Shown here piece by piece: positions 54,855-64,000 of a stretch of 64,000 nt of DNA. The position numbers were made by a program, and so were the translations under genes. Origin of the DNA: CAYNVQ01 sp964400735 (lineage in GTDB: Bacteria > Acidobacteriota > Aminicenantia > Aminicenantales > Aminicenantaceae); contig CAYNVQ010000006.1 of NCBI GenBank assembly GCA_964400735.1, positions 186,001 to 250,000 of the forward strand, given 5' to 3'. Numbering within the stretch: position 1 is the first letter of the stretch; each line of letters begins with the position of its first letter. The notes beneath the pieces are model-generated. The model was not told where the DNA came from. It did not search any database and was given only the letters and a program-made list of their open reading frames with translations.

Positions 54855-56732
54855 TTAATTTCCGACTTTGAGGCTTATCCTTTTGGTATCCGTACCGCCC
54901 TGCTGGGATTGGACATGGAATTCCACCCATCCCTGGTTCCCATCCATTTTCACCATAGTGCAGAAGCGGAGGGTCTGCTTCCCGTTGAGCCAAAATTCGG
55001 CGCCCTCTTTCGTGATGACCTCTGTTTGTGAGCCTGGATTCGAGGAATCGATGAAGGCAGAGCCTCCCGGGATTTCGACCATGGAGATGTTGTCCGATGT
55101 CTTGACCACGATCTTGTCTTTTTCGACTCGCTGCAGCTGCTTGGACCTGTCGGAGGCAGTGGGATAGACACGGTCGTTCTTGACCGCCACCTCTATCCAG
55201 TATACATTGTCGGCGGCTGGACGGACAATGATGTCTCCGATCTCCACCTTGGGGAACTGGCTGGCGCAGTACAAGACGAATTGGGTATTTTTCAAAGCTT
55301 CCTGTTCGATATAACGGGCCGGTGGTGTCCTGTAAACGTGTTTTTTCCGGGTCCCCCCAATCCAGATTTCTCCCAGGTCCGGATGGTTGACCTTGTGTGG
55401 GGCAACCCAGCCCTCTCCGGTCAGTTCAATATCGATCCATTTGAGCAGTTCTTCGTCCGAAACCTCTCCGTCGTCATTTTCATCGGCATCGAAAGCGGGC
55501 GACCCCCACAGTTCGATCAGGTAGGCATAATTCCCCAGCATGTCGTAGGAAGCAGCCTGCGCCTGTCCCGAACCTCCCGACGGTGTCGGGCGGTAGTTTT
55601 TCAGGATGCGGGCTCCCATGGTCACGATTTCGGTTTGGGCGCGAAGGTCTTCTCGATACTCCGGTTTCACCGTGAGGTTGAATACCTGGGCGTACTTGTT
55701 GGTTTTTCTCATTTCCTCCAGATAGCGATTGAGCATTTCTTCCTGCCTCCGGCTTTGCTCATCCGACATCCTTTGTTCCTGGAGGGGAGGCCGGGAAAAC
55801 ATGATGAGGCGCCCGATGTTGTGATAGTGAAAGCTGGCGAAAATGTTGGGGTGATCCATCATGAAGGTGTAGGCATTGCGTGTTTCCGGTTCGGACATGG
55901 TGTAAGGATTGCCGGCTTGCAAATTCCATCCAGAGGGATAATTGCGGTTGGGATCGGGTCCGCCGATATCGTCCTCATTGATCATACCGTCGCCGTCATT
56001 GTCGTACCCTTCGTCGCTGATGCGCGTGAATCTCAACACATCTTCTTTAGGATAATCCACCCGCACGAAACGTCTTTTATCGGCAGAGAGCTTGAAATCA
56101 CCATCCGGATCTTCGATATACATTTCCGACAGCTCTCCATCGCCGTCCACGTCTTCGGTGCGGTCTTCGTCGTACAGCCCGTCGCCGTCATTATCTTCCG
56201 GCCGGAAAGTCTCACGGGGGTTGTGCGCCGTGTTGGGGTACTCGACAAAGGAAGCGTTGGCATCGACATTCAGCCCGGGAAGGATGTAGAAGGTACAGTT
56301 ATTGACCAGATCGTAAACGTAGGGATCATAGTCATACCGTGTCAAAAGATACCACATCAAGTAGAGCGAGCAGGTGATGCCGTTGACCTCATTCCCGTGC
56401 ACGGCTCCATCCACCCACATGGCCGTTTTTTCGGTATCCTTTCCTGTCGACTTGGCAGTTATGGTGATGAGATACTGGTCGCGGCCCATCCGGCTTTTTC
56501 CGATGCTCTGGATATTCGACAGATGGGGGTATTGCTTCTGGATCTCGTGCATGATCTTGGTCCATTCGCCGTAGGTATAGTACCTGTTCCAGCTGATGGG
56601 AAAATCCAGCTCTCCGTGGTAACCACCAGGACTTTTTTGCAGTTTTTCCTGGCCAAAAGCCGTACCAGTCGAAGCCAATAACAAAACCATGCCGAAAACG
56701 GCTGTATATTCGATAATTCTTTTGATGTTCAT
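54855..56732 (-). CDS. Exported M14 zinc carboxypeptidase with calcium-loop-like inserts, copy 1
   Basis: A 625-residue exported M14 peptidase. Signal peptide 1-27. Zinc ligands: His112 and Glu115 (AVHGNEVNG) and His302 (SFHYHN); the catalytic Glu is Glu407 (LIELWG). Between them three EF-hand/dockerin-like acidic loops appear: DNDGDGLYDEDRTE (about 180), DVDGDGELSE (about 194) and DNDGDGMINEDD (about 244), a hint of calcium binding. A beta domain ends the protein. ATG 56732 has GGGGAGG upstream and follows the other M14 gene by 14 bp; the open frame upstream of 56732 overlaps that gene and is not used. Confidence 0.9.
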   Translation of the reverse strand: MNIKRIIEYTAVFGMVLLLASTGTAFGQEKLQKSPGGYHGELDFPISWNRYYTYGEWTKIMHEIQKQYPHLSNIQSIGKSRMGRDQYLITITAKSTGKDTEKTAMWVDGAVHGNEVNGITCSLYLMWYLLTRYDYDPYVYDLVNNCTFYILPGLNVDANASFVEYPNTAHNPRETFRPEDNDGDGLYDEDRTEDVDGDGELSEMYIEDPDGDFKLSADKRRFVRVDYPKEDVLRFTRISDEGYDNDGDGMINEDDIGGPDPNRNYPSGWNLQAGNPYTMSEPETRNAYTFMMDHPNIFASFHYHNIGRLIMFSRPPLQEQRMSDEQSRRQEEMLNRYLEEMRKTNKYAQVFNLTVKPEYREDLRAQTEIVTMGARILKNYRPTPSGGSGQAQAASYDMLGNYAYLIELWGSPAFDADENDDGEVSDEELLKWIDIELTGEGWVAPHKVNHPDLGEIWIGGTRKKHVYRTPPARYIEQEALKNTQFVLYCASQFPKVEIGDIIVRPAADNVYWIEVAVKNDRVYPTASDRSKQLQRVEKDKIVVKTSDNISMVEIPGGSAFIDSSNPGSQTEVITKEGAEFWLNGKQTLRFCTMVKMDGNQGWVEFHVQSQQGGTDTKRISLKVGN

Positions 56733-56746
56733 CTTAGTCCTCCCCA

Positions 56747-58873
56747 TCAGTCTATAGAGACCTGTTTGACTTTTGTGCCGCCCTTTTGGGAGCTGACCAC
56801 GATCTTCAGCGGCGTATTCCCTTCGACGGCGACGACCCAGGTGACGGTCCTGGATGGACCCCTTTGATCGACTCTGGTCGGTCCTCGCCGCTGACGTCCC
56901 ATGAAGGGCATGGGATAGCCTGGAGGATAAAAGAATCTGCGGGACATGCGGGGTTCTTCGGATGGTCCCCGCATGACCTGGCCTCTGTAACCAGGGATCT
57001 TCATCTTCCCTTCGAGGATGCCTAATTGCTGCCAGGATGTGCCTTGTAGATATTTCGTTTTTTCCTGCGCGCCGATTAGCCATACCACATCCTCCCGGTT
57101 GCCCGGGAGCTGAGCGCCGCGGCCGACATGGGTGGCAAGGTCCCCGTCGTTTTCGATCTTGGCCGTGACCTCGACCACCTTGTATTTTCCTTTTGATTGC
57201 CCCTTTTTTATGGTGACCGTATCCCCGCTCTGGATGGCTTGGGCTTCTTTGGCGCTGTCGGTCGTATACAGCACCTTGGCCTGGACATCGGTGATGACGA
57301 CTTCCGGAAGAAGTCCAGCCCGGAAAAGCTCGAACTGGCAGTGGGTCTCGCAAACCTTGCGCAGCGGGTCACCGGGCCAGGCATTGTTCCGGTAGTTCGG
57401 GAGCCAGCCTCCGATCTCGCCCTCTCCCAGTTCGGGGTGTTTGAATTTTTTCCACGAGACGAAAAGATTGCCCCCATACTTCTCGTCCTGGTATTTGAGC
57501 GCGGCCCGCTGGATGTTGGTATAGGTCTCGTCCTCCTCCACCCGAGGGAAATCCGGAATGTCTTTGGCAGGATTCCAGAGCTCTGTGGTGATGGCATAAA
57601 TCCCGTATTGAAGGTACATCCAGTCTGTGGCCATGCCATAGCTGTACCGTTGGTCTCTCTCTTCGTCGTAACTCACCCTCCATGCCCGGGGCAGTTCATA
57701 TCCTCGCTGGATGGCGTACTTGTTCTTGGAGGTCTCCTTGAGGGCTTCCTTGTATTTGTCCAGTTCATCCGGATTTTGCCAGGCTTCAGGGATTTTTTCC
57801 CCGAGGAGTTCCAGGTATTTTTTCCCCATGATAAAGTCCAAAACAGCGACATCTTTGGGGTGCAGGTTGGGATGGGGGGCTGTGCCCAGGGGACGGTAAG
57901 TGAATCCGCCGGAGGTGTGGTAGTTCTGTGCCATCAGCACGTTGGTGTGGTTGGTCAAAAACTCGGCGATGGCGCGGGTCTCGGGTGCTGAAGTGGGATA
58001 GTCGCCCTGGCCTCCCGCAAAGCCATCGGGCTTGAACCAGCCTTCGGGGAAATTGCGGTTGAGGTCGATGCCAGCCTCGGAGTCTTCTCCGCGCTTTCCA
58101 TCCCCATCGTTGTCCCTGTCTTCTTGGATGAGGGAATATCTTTCTTTATCGGTTTTTTCATTCCTTCGAAGGCGCAGCATAAGACGCGGGTCTTCTTCGT
58201 CGATAACGTATTGTCCTTTGGGGTCTTTGTACCGGAACTGGAGGATGCGTCCGTCTCCGTCGAGGTCGTCTGGGCCGTCCTCGTTGATTTTGCCGTCTTC
58301 GTCATCGTCTTTCATCATGCTGTTCTGTCTCTGGGGGCTACCCTTATCCACACTGTTGTACACTCCGTCGGGGTTGACCATCGGGCATATATAAAAGGTT
58401 TTGGTGTCGACAAGCTGTTTGATCTGTGTGTCGGAATTATAGCCGGAGACCAGTTTATCGATGGTGTACAGGCAGACTTCGGTCCCCGTGAATTCGTTCC
58501 CGTGGGTGGCGCCGCAGATCCAGTGGCCCGGTTTTCCCTGATAGGGTTCCATCGGGGGAACGTTCTTCACGCCTTCCTTGCGCATGTTGTGCAGTTCCAC
58601 ATGGGCATCGAGCGTAGTTCCTGTACCCATGTTCGAAATCACCAGGACATAGATCGGCCTTCCCATGTTGCTCTGGCCGATCTCCACGAGCTTAGTGATG
58701 TTCGGGTAGGCCTTGGCCACGGCCTTGAGATAATTCACCGTTCCAGTGAATCCGTGGTATTCATCGAAGCTGATGGGAACTTTCTGTGCCGAATATGCGG
58801 GTGCAGCGGCGATGAGGCCGGACATAACCAATACCATGGTCCATTTCAGATAAACGATTTTTTTAGACTTCAT
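56747..58873 (-). CDS. Exported M14 zinc carboxypeptidase with calcium-loop-like inserts, copy 2
   Basis: A 708-residue exported M14 peptidase, first gene of the tandem pair. Signal peptide 1-29 (ending APAYSA). Zinc ligands: His124 and Glu127 (CGATHGNEFTG) and His319 (AQNYHTSGG); the catalytic Glu is in ITTELWNP. Acidic DxDxDG-type loops occur at DDDEDGKINEDG (about 189-200), DDLDGDGRI (about 202-210) and DRDNDGDGKRGED (about 252-264). A C-terminal region has an Arg/Pro-rich stretch (PPGYPMPFMGRQRRGPT) and a beta tail. GGAGGGG precedes ATG. The same loops in both copies show that they arose by duplication and then diverged. Confidence 0.9.
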   Translation of the reverse strand: MKSKKIVYLKWTMVLVMSGLIAAAPAYSAQKVPISFDEYHGFTGTVNYLKAVAKAYPNITKLVEIGQSNMGRPIYVLVISNMGTGTTLDAHVELHNMRKEGVKNVPPMEPYQGKPGHWICGATHGNEFTGTEVCLYTIDKLVSGYNSDTQIKQLVDTKTFYICPMVNPDGVYNSVDKGSPQRQNSMMKDDDEDGKINEDGPDDLDGDGRILQFRYKDPKGQYVIDEEDPRLMLRLRRNEKTDKERYSLIQEDRDNDGDGKRGEDSEAGIDLNRNFPEGWFKPDGFAGGQGDYPTSAPETRAIAEFLTNHTNVLMAQNYHTSGGFTYRPLGTAPHPNLHPKDVAVLDFIMGKKYLELLGEKIPEAWQNPDELDKYKEALKETSKNKYAIQRGYELPRAWRVSYDEERDQRYSYGMATDWMYLQYGIYAITTELWNPAKDIPDFPRVEEDETYTNIQRAALKYQDEKYGGNLFVSWKKFKHPELGEGEIGGWLPNYRNNAWPGDPLRKVCETHCQFELFRAGLLPEVVITDVQAKVLYTTDSAKEAQAIQSGDTVTIKKGQSKGKYKVVEVTAKIENDGDLATHVGRGAQLPGNREDVVWLIGAQEKTKYLQGTSWQQLGILEGKMKIPGYRGQVMRGPSEEPRMSRRFFYPPGYPMPFMGRQRRGPTRVDQRGPSRTVTWVVAVEGNTPLKIVVSSQKGGTKVKQVSID

Positions 58874-59298
58874 GACATTTCCCCTCCGTCGATTGAATGT
58901 GGATTTTTATGAATTGAAAAGAAAGAATGGTTTGAGTTTCCTTCATTGAAAGGTATTACATATTACAAATCGCTGATAAAATCAATTATCGTGGATTATT
59001 CATAAAAAATACCGATACTATATGCTATTGCTGCAGTGTCAGGTATTTATCCTGATATTATTGTAAACTATTATGAAAATATTTAATCTATATAACCGGA
59101 TAACCGGCGTTTTTCTCCCTGCGGGCGAGCCATCATTGTTAGATAATCTGGGTTGACCTTGACTCGTAAATAATCCAGGTTTTTATTTTGGGTCAGAGAG
59201 ACTCAATTAATGAATATCAAAAAAGTCAACTTGATTTTTTGGTAAAAAACAAAGCTTAGATTGAATTTAAAAGGCGGAAATTTGGCTTTAAGCTTTGA
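58874..59298. other. A+T-rich intergenic region
   Basis: About 425 bases, strongly A+T-rich near 58950-59100, between the M14 operon's start and the end of the CrtI-like gene. It should contain the M14 operon promoter. No gene or repeat was recognised. Confidence 0.45.
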
Positions 59299-60834
59299 TC
59301 ACTGGCTTCGGCGAGTCCCGTTTTCCAAGATCAAATCGGCGGCCATGGCTCCGGTATGAAGAGCCGTCGGAACGCCGCCGAGAAAAAGCTCGGACGCTGC
59401 ATAGATCCCGGCCATCAAAAGGTTGGGGATCGGGGTTTCAACCAGAATATTTCCGCCCAGAGCTTTCTCGTTCTTTACGCTCCAGGTCCAGCCCGCCAGG
59501 GATCCTCGGTATCTTTGACCCCAGTCTTGATAGGTGAGGGGAGTGGCCGTTTCCATCACCTCGACGGCAGAGCCGAGTCCCGGCAGAAGGTTTTCAACCG
59601 TCTTTATCAGGGACCTGGCCAGTTTTTCTTTATAAGGTTTGTATTTCTTAATTCTTGTTTTTTCACCCGTCCAGAAACTCGAGAAATGGTCAAAGGGAAA
59701 ACCCACACGAAGGACCACGGCTGCTTTCCCGGAAGGAACCAGTTCAGGAGCATTATCAGACCAGAAACAAATCTCGACCTCGCGGTTGTCAAAATCTTCC
59801 AGCCCTGGACTCTGGTTTGGGTCATAGAAGCGCCGGTAAAAGATATGGGGAGCTTCCATGGCCTTCAAATCCACTTTTTGCGGATCGACACCCAAATAAA
59901 CGCACAATTCGGATGGGGTATAGGGGATAGCCTTCAGGCTTTTTATGAGCACATTTCCCACAGCCTCGTCCTCGATGAGTTCGAAAAAGGTCCTTTTGTA
60001 GTCGGCATTGGACACGATCCAGAATGCCTCGTAAATTTCTCCGTCCCTGCAAACCACCCCCCTCGCTCTACCGTTACGGATCAGGATTTTTTCGACAGGA
60101 CATCCTGTTTTTAGCTCACCCCCATAGCTCTGGAATGCCTCGCTCATCAGGTCGCTTAAGCCATGGATGCCGCAGGATGGAAACCAGATGCCCACACAGG
60201 ACATAACGTTCCACATCATAGCAAGGTTCAATACGGACATCTTTGGAGCAGAGGTGCCTTGCGAGCCCAATAGATTTATAAGGACCGGATTTTTCAGGCG
60301 TTTTTCGAGCAGATAGATGCACGGCGTGCGGGAATATTCGTCTATCCGTTTTATTTTATTTTGCAGGTTGCTATCTTTCTTTTTCAAGGTCTTTTCTCTC
60401 TTTTTCCCGAGGAGATAACCGGGATGCCAGAGCCAGACGTCTTCGACGCTGTCTATGATTTCTTTTAACTCGGCGAAAAAGGGGGCGATCCCTTTTTCAT
60501 CAGGGAAGATAGTCACCAGAGACTTTTTGAGCTCTTCAAGGGGCTGGCTATAAACTATCCGGAGATGTTGGGCGTTGAGCTGAAAATCGTTTCGTTTAAA
60601 ATCGATTCTTTCTTTAATACCCAGATCGGCAAAAATCTCTTTCACTCTTTGGGGATGACTGAAACTCAGGGGGCCCATCGGAAAAGCGTATCCGTCCCTT
60701 CTGAAGATGTGGCTGGTCCCGCCTATGTGTGGATTCTTCTCGAGCAGCACTACCTTTTTTCCCTGTTTGGCGAGTTTTGTTGCGCAGCATAGGCCCCCGA
60801 TCCCGGCTCCGATGACGATGACCTCGTGTTTCAT
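59299..60834 (-). CDS. CrtI-like FAD-dependent oxidoreductase (phytoene desaturase family)
   Basis: A 511-residue flavoprotein. The FAD-binding Rossmann motif is at the N terminus (VIGAGIGGLCCATKLAKQ then VVLLEKNPHIGGTSHIF). The C-terminal family motif is GIYAASELFLGGVPTALHTG followed by AADLIL. This matches phytoene desaturases, carotenoid isomerases and bacterial retinol saturase-like enzymes, which dehydrogenate or isomerise polyene lipids in the membrane. No other carotenoid gene is in the window, so the substrate is unknown. No good ribosome-binding site before ATG 60834. Single leftward gene. Confidence 0.85.
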   Translation of the reverse strand: MKHEVIVIGAGIGGLCCATKLAKQGKKVVLLEKNPHIGGTSHIFRRDGYAFPMGPLSFSHPQRVKEIFADLGIKERIDFKRNDFQLNAQHLRIVYSQPLEELKKSLVTIFPDEKGIAPFFAELKEIIDSVEDVWLWHPGYLLGKKREKTLKKKDSNLQNKIKRIDEYSRTPCIYLLEKRLKNPVLINLLGSQGTSAPKMSVLNLAMMWNVMSCVGIWFPSCGIHGLSDLMSEAFQSYGGELKTGCPVEKILIRNGRARGVVCRDGEIYEAFWIVSNADYKRTFFELIEDEAVGNVLIKSLKAIPYTPSELCVYLGVDPQKVDLKAMEAPHIFYRRFYDPNQSPGLEDFDNREVEICFWSDNAPELVPSGKAAVVLRVGFPFDHFSSFWTGEKTRIKKYKPYKEKLARSLIKTVENLLPGLGSAVEVMETATPLTYQDWGQRYRGSLAGWTWSVKNEKALGGNILVETPIPNLLMAGIYAASELFLGGVPTALHTGAMAADLILENGTRRSQ

Positions 60835-61056
60835 GGAAGTTCCGTTTTCATTGAGAGCCCTTTTTGAGATCTGTCGTTTTCCATGCAGGGTTTGGAAAGG
60901 ACTGAAATTGAAAGTATACCACAGCTTCCCTCAAAGTGACATCTGTATGGAATTCAGGACAATAGTCCGGCGGGGATGGAGTCCTCTATACCAGGCTTTT
61001 ATTTGGCATAGTCTTTGCACTACAATAGATGAGGCAGATTATGACGGGGTAAAGAT

Positions 61057-62220
61057 ATGAAAAAGGGAATCTTCATAATAGGTATTTTGCTTTTGATTTT
61101 GTTTGTATCGGGTCAGGAAATCCAGGAAGAAGCCATCGCCGTCAATATCGAGGTGCCGGTCAGGGTGTTCACCAGGGGCCAATTCGTCGGGGAATTGAGC
61201 ATCGATGATTTCGAGGTCTATGAGGACGGTGTTCTTCAGAAGATAGAGGCCCTGTATCTGGTTAAAAAGACGGTGATTGAAAGGGAGGAGACCGAGCTCG
61301 ACAAAAAGATGGCCAGAAGGATTTATCTGCCCGAGGTTTCCAGGACCTTTGTTCTGGTGTTCGAGATGACGGACTATTTCCCCCAGGTTGAGGAGACGCT
61401 CGCCTATTTCTTCCAAAACGTCTTTTTGCCGGATGACTCCCTTTATGTCGTCACCCCTAAAAAAACTTATTCTTTAAAGAAAGAATTTCTGGACAAAACA
61501 CCAACAGAAGTCATCGTTGATCAATTGAAGAATAAACTGAGTAAAGATATCAAGCTCGCTTCAGGAGAGCTAAAGAGCTTGATAAGAGATCTGGAATGGT
61601 ATAGGATTCAAATGGAGGGGGGGCGAGACGATTCTGGCTCAGCGGCTATGGCTGCATCCACGGTTTTGCGGCGAATTAAGGATTATCGGTATTTCGATGA
61701 AAAAAAGCTCATGGAATTCAAGGACCAGTTAAAAGATATAGAAGGACAGAAATATGTTTTCTTGTTTTATCAGAAGAACATCATTCCTGTTCCTGCCGGA
61801 ATTTCAGTACCCGACGAGGTTGAGAGACCACCCATTTCTTTCAGCGTAGACAGAGTCAAAAAGGCTTTTTCCGATTCTTTGATCACCATCAACTTTATTT
61901 TTGTGACCAAAACAGACCTCTTCCATATAGACGGATACAGAATGAATCCAGTCCAACAAGGTGGACTTCTGTTGATGGACCAGTCGGCAGAGATATTCGG
62001 GGCCTTCCATGAGATGGCGGAGGCGACAGGAGGGATCACCGACAGCTCCGCCAATGTGGCCGCCTCGTTCGAGAGAGCCGCCATTGCCTCCGAGAACTAC
62101 TATCTCCTATATTACACGCCAAAAGGCTACAAGTCAGACGGGAAATTCAAATCGATCAAAGTCAAGGTCAAAGAAAAGAGCTATACTATCACCCACCGTG
62201 CCGGCTACATCGCCGATTGA
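61057..62220 (+). CDS. VWFA-related acidobacterial-type exported protein
   Basis: A 387-residue exported protein with a signal peptide (KKGIFIIGILLLILFVSGQ). It opens EEAIAVNIEVPVRVFTRGQFVGEL, then SIDDFEVYEDGVLQKIEAL, the start of the VWFA-related domain described from Acidobacteriota (TIGR03436 type). The VWA strand is RTFVLVFEMTDYFPQVEETL, whose MIDAS Asp/Ser are replaced (EMTD), so metal binding is doubtful. The C-terminal TGGITDSSANVAASFERAAI and ENYYLLYYTPKGYKSDGKF are typical endings of this family. GGGGT lies before ATG. Converges on the permease gene with 3 bp between stops. Confidence 0.85.
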   Translation: MKKGIFIIGILLLILFVSGQEIQEEAIAVNIEVPVRVFTRGQFVGELSIDDFEVYEDGVLQKIEALYLVKKTVIEREETELDKKMARRIYLPEVSRTFVLVFEMTDYFPQVEETLAYFFQNVFLPDDSLYVVTPKKTYSLKKEFLDKTPTEVIVDQLKNKLSKDIKLASGELKSLIRDLEWYRIQMEGGRDDSGSAAMAASTVLRRIKDYRYFDEKKLMEFKDQLKDIEGQKYVFLFYQKNIIPVPAGISVPDEVERPPISFSVDRVKKAFSDSLITINFIFVTKTDLFHIDGYRMNPVQQGGLLLMDQSAEIFGAFHEMAEATGGITDSSANVAASFERAAIASENYYLLYYTPKGYKSDGKFKSIKVKVKEKSYTITHRAGYIAD

Positions 62221-62223
62221 CGA

Positions 62224-63999
62224 TCATTCGTACCGGAGTGAGTCGATCGGGTTGGAGAGGGCCGCTTTGACGGATTGATAGCTGACCGTCACCAGGGCGA
62301 TGGCAAATGCCGCAAATCCGGACAGGATAAATGCCTCGACACCGACGCCTCTCTTGTAGGCGAAATTTTGGAGCCATTTGATCATGGCGTAATAAGCGAT
62401 CGGCCAAGCAATCAGGTTCGCCACCAAGACCCACTTGATAAAATTCTGCGATAGCTGAAATACGATCGAGCCTATCGATGCCCCCAGCACTTTGCGGATG
62501 CCTATTTCTTTGGTGCTTTGCTCAGCCGTAAAGGAAGCCAGCCCAAAGAGACCGAGACAGGCCACAAAAATCGTGATGAAAGCAAAAAATGTTATGACCT
62601 GACTCAATCGCTCTTCGGAGTTGTAAAGGGCATCGAAATTCTCGTCCACAAAAAAGTATTCGAGACCTCTCTCCTTCTCGAAGGTATCCCAAGTCTTGGC
62701 GATGAAGGACAGAGTTCGAGAGATATCGTCCGTGTTCATTTTGATGGACAGGTAGGTGTGGCGCTCAGGACTAAGATATATGGCAAGGGGTCCGATGACT
62801 TCTTTGAGAGAGCGGTAATGAAAATCCTTGACGACTCCCACGATCGGCCGCATGACTTCCCGGGAATACCCGATTTTTTTACCCAGTGTGGCCTCTCCCC
62901 ATCCCAATTTCGCCCGGGCAGTTTCATTGACTAGAAAAACGCCTTCGCTGTCTGCTCCGAAATCCCTGGAGAAATCCCTTCCTTCCAGAATTTCGATCTC
63001 ATAGGTCTTGAGAAAGTCATAATCGGCGAAAATATAATCAAAGGTGAAAGATTCGCTATCCGGCTTCCCTTCGAGAAATGTAGTGAGGATAGAACCTGTT
63101 TGCCCCGGGATACCGTTGGAATAGGAAGCCTCCAAAATGCCCGCGTTTTTCTTCAGTTCGTTCTTGAACGCTTCGTACTGCTGGGCGATGCCTTGGCCTC
63201 GTGCGTACAGGGCAAGCACTTGTTCCTTTTTAAAACCCAGTTTTTGATTTTTCATGAAGTTCAACTGTTTCAAAACGACGATTGTGCTTATGATGAGGGC
63301 AATAGAAATGGCAAATTGAAGAATAACAAGGACGTTTCGCAGGACCGACCGGGCCGTCCCTTTTTGCCACTTTTGCCTGATCGTTTGGAGGGGTTGGAAA
63401 GAGGAAAGATAGAAAGCCGGATAACTTCCGGCGGTCAGGCCGGTGAATCCCACCAGTCCGAATAAACCGAGAACAACTCCCCACCTCATGAGATTCGCCA
63501 TGGAGATCTCTTTCCCTGTAAGGCCGTTAAAAAAAGGCAGCAGGAGCCAGATCAGATTAAGAGTCAGGATCAAAGCGACGAATGCATAGCCTGTGGACTC
63601 TATCAAAAACTGGATGATCAACCGTCTTCTTTGGGCACCCAGGACCTTTCTCAATCCGACCTCTTTTCCCCTGTTGGCAGAGCGGGCCGTGGAAAGATTC
63701 ATGAAGTTAATGCAGGCTATAAGGAGAATGAACACAGCGATGAGCGAGAAGACGTAGACATAGCGGATATCACCATTCCCTTCGATCTCTCCTTCAAGGT
63801 TGGATCTCAGGTGGATATCCGTCAGCGGTTGAAGATAGTAGAACATCTTCGTTCCATATTTCCTGGCATCCTCACCGGTATGTTTTTCTACGACGGGCGC
63901 TATTTTTTCTTCTATGTTTTCAGCTGCGACATTCTCATCGAGAAGCAGATAGGACCATCCTGCAATGACAAGCCAGGCATCCAAGTACTCGGCGCGCCT
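62224..63999 (-). CDS. FtsX/MacB-type ABC transporter permease (5' end beyond the window)
   Basis: At least 592 residues; the N terminus is missing because the open frame runs out at the window edge without a credible start (the first in-frame candidate is a TTG). It shows the double FtsX design of the gene at 9363: FSLIAVFILLIACINFMNLSTARSA, QRRRLIIQFLIES, the second core domain, and LFGLASFTAEQSTKEIGIRKVLGAS, ending in ALSNPIDSLRYE. As with the first, no ATPase lies beside it in the window. It would be an inner-membrane component of a MacB-like efflux or lipoprotein-related machine. Confidence 0.88.
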   Translation of the reverse strand, partial: RRAEYLDAWLVIAGWSYLLLDENVAAENIEEKIAPVVEKHTGEDARKYGTKMFYYLQPLTDIHLRSNLEGEIEGNGDIRYVYVFSLIAVFILLIACINFMNLSTARSANRGKEVGLRKVLGAQRRRLIIQFLIESTGYAFVALILTLNLIWLLLPFFNGLTGKEISMANLMRWGVVLGLFGLVGFTGLTAGSYPAFYLSSFQPLQTIRQKWQKGTARSVLRNVLVILQFAISIALIISTIVVLKQLNFMKNQKLGFKKEQVLALYARGQGIAQQYEAFKNELKKNAGILEASYSNGIPGQTGSILTTFLEGKPDSESFTFDYIFADYDFLKTYEIEILEGRDFSRDFGADSEGVFLVNETARAKLGWGEATLGKKIGYSREVMRPIVGVVKDFHYRSLKEVIGPLAIYLSPERHTYLSIKMNTDDISRTLSFIAKTWDTFEKERGLEYFFVDENFDALYNSEERLSQVITFFAFITIFVACLGLFGLASFTAEQSTKEIGIRKVLGASIGSIVFQLSQNFIKWVLVANLIAWPIAYYAMIKWLQNFAYKRGVGVEAFILSGFAAFAIALVTVSYQSVKAALSNPIDSLRYE

Positions 64000-64000
64000 T

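Noticed and set aside
55281..56681. 466-codon open frame on the plus strand
   Set aside because: It runs antisense inside the M14 gene, has no ribosome-binding site or recognisable domain, and arises from the codon bias of the real gene.
63991..63998. GGCGCGCC, an 8-bp rare-cutter site at the window end
   Set aside because: Within the permease coding frame; no sign of a cloning junction, so probably chance.

Overview
The window looks like a chromosomal segment from an Acidobacteriota-type bacterium, quite possibly the Aminicenantia lineage. That is an inference from gene content: a VWFA-related protein of the acidobacterial type, three large exported Asp-box (sortilin/VPS10-like) propellers, orphan FtsX/MacB-type permeases without an ATPase, a TonB-free set of small outer-membrane barrels, M14/M16/M24/M38 exported peptidases, and moderate G+C. 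The envelope is Gram-negative: several products have signal peptides plus beta-barrel features. No rRNA, tRNA, CRISPR array, phage gene or recognisable transposase gene was found.

Layout. 0-9 kb: the 3' end of folD, an outer-membrane protein, an exported GH2 glycosidase, a BlaI-type repressor/M56 membrane peptidase pair behind three copies of a 16-bp palindromic operator, and the first propeller protein, ended by a strong terminator. 9-20 kb: FtsX-type permease, membrane-anchored methyltransferase, SRPBCC protein, M16 peptidase, SDR dehydrogenase, MFS transporter, a second methyltransferase. 20-29 kb: GNAT enzyme, HEAT-like protein, two outer-membrane proteins, an ABC-F ATPase, a 16-residue-repeat surface protein and a Tat-exported N-acyl-D-amino-acid deacylase. 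28.9-31.3 kb: an A+T-rich accessory island with a DUF6922/AbiEii pair and two small exported proteins. 31.4-37.4 kb: an ECF sigma/anti-sigma cassette with an exported protein, a GH172 (DUF2961) enzyme, DUF3795, a cyclophilin and a frameshifted small gene. 37.6-50.6 kb: a giant two-VWA surface protein, a VKOR-DsbA fusion for disulfide formation, two more propellers, an exported O-methyltransferase and an outer-membrane protein. 51-64 kb: DUF4097 protein, AlkA-like glycosylase, M24 peptidase, a tandem pair of M14 carboxypeptidases with calcium-loop-like inserts, a CrtI-like flavoprotein, a VWFA-related protein and a second FtsX-type permease running off the end.

Taken together the window encodes mainly an exported degradative and surface apparatus (peptidases, glycosidases, propellers, VWA proteins) with its folding help (VKOR-DsbA, cyclophilin) and two envelope-type regulatory modules (BlaI/M56 and sigma/anti-sigma). 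Non-coding gaps hold two families of dispersed repeats, at least one of them hairpin-forming and REP/REPIN-like, often next to each other. The most interesting leads are the triple BlaI-type operator with an M56 protein whose sensor domain is not penicillin-binding, the 1317-residue VWA architecture beside VKOR-DsbA and the propellers, the exported methyltransferases, and the two repeat families. All product names rest on motif recognition by eye; no database search was run.
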